A DNA stretch of 64,000 bases from Nemertoderma westbladi (Eukaryota; Xenacoelomorpha; Nemertodermatida; Nemertodermatidae). The stretch spans positions 1 to 64,000 of the forward strand of contig JAUCBJ010009066.1 in NCBI GenBank assembly GCA_032718475.1. The letters run 5' to 3'. Position 1 is the stretch's first letter. Every line of letters starts with the position of its first letter. Below are positions 63,833 to 64,000 of the stretch, in pieces. The position numbers and the translations under genes were made by a program. The notes beneath the pieces were generated by a model. That model worked only from the letters and a program-made list of their open reading frames with translations. It was not told the DNA's origin and did not search any database.

Positions 63833-64000
63833 TGTGGAGTGGAGAAGCGGGGAAGATCTGCCGAGCTTGCTACTGCGCATGTCTGCCTGCCTGCATGTCA
63901 GCTTGTAGGTAGTGCAGGTATTTGTATTATATAGCAGTATAGGCCTAACAAGCTAAGCAAGTATAATTATTCACTCACATGTTTTTCTGTGATCAATCAA
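63833..64000. other. Right edge, presumed USP intron
   Basis: No gene feature seen; slightly GC-richer sequence with CTGCCTGCCTGCATG, then AT-rich to the edge. Confidence 0.5.

Noticed and set aside
63833-64000. Missing catalytic-Cys exon of the protease
   Set aside because: Searched 59650-64000 on the minus strand for a NxGNTCFLN-like segment and found none; it must be outside the window.

Overview
The window looks like nuclear DNA of an animal, probably a marine invertebrate (phylum not assignable from sequence alone). The reasons are: genes split by GT-AG introns, a Golgi-type carbohydrate sulfotransferase, a metazoan USP36/42-type deubiquitinase, several non-LTR retrotransposons, SINE/MITE-like elements, AT-rich introns and about 35 kb of tandem repeats. 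No prokaryotic feature was seen. A 100-bp run of N (46346-46445) marks a scaffold gap.

Layout. 1-285: end of a non-LTR reverse transcriptase fragment. 435-2480 (+): a complete two-exon carbohydrate sulfotransferase gene whose intron holds a 5'-truncated LINE tail. 3955-7385 (-): a nearly full-length but frameshifted LINE. 7917-8185: a 76-bp minisatellite. 8851-59649 (-): nine exons of one ubiquitin-specific protease gene (USP36/42/17-like) spread over 51 kb. Its catalytic-Cys exon lies beyond the right edge. All exon phases agree and give about 817 residues. Its largest intron but one (19026 to 11000) carries an AGAAT-type satellite split by an intact restriction-like-endonuclease (RLE) non-LTR retrotransposon with a 1262-aa ORF. 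60108-63827: a 3.72-kb element with perfect-length 487-bp terminal inverted repeats and a 5-bp target duplication, itself stuffed with a decamer minisatellite.

The most striking structure is in three consecutive introns of the protease gene. Each is filled almost completely by its own tandem array, and each array starts at the 5' splice site. In the intron after exon C the 42-bp unit (about 520 copies, 22 kb) is a copy of the last 33 bp of exon C plus the first 9 bp of the intron, so hundreds of consensus splice donors (CAG|GTGAGT) follow the real, weaker one (CTG|GTGAGT). In the intron after exon B the 30-bp unit (about 126 copies) likewise carries the exon B donor (CAG|GTGCGTGA). In the intron after exon D a 17-19-bp unit (9.85 kb) begins about 14 nt after the donor. 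The 42- and 30-bp units are multiples of three and largely lack stops, which explains the long repetitive open frames on both strands; these frames are not genes in their own right. The arrays also show recent block duplications, including a 5.26-kb block repeated 6420 bp away with only a few visible differences.
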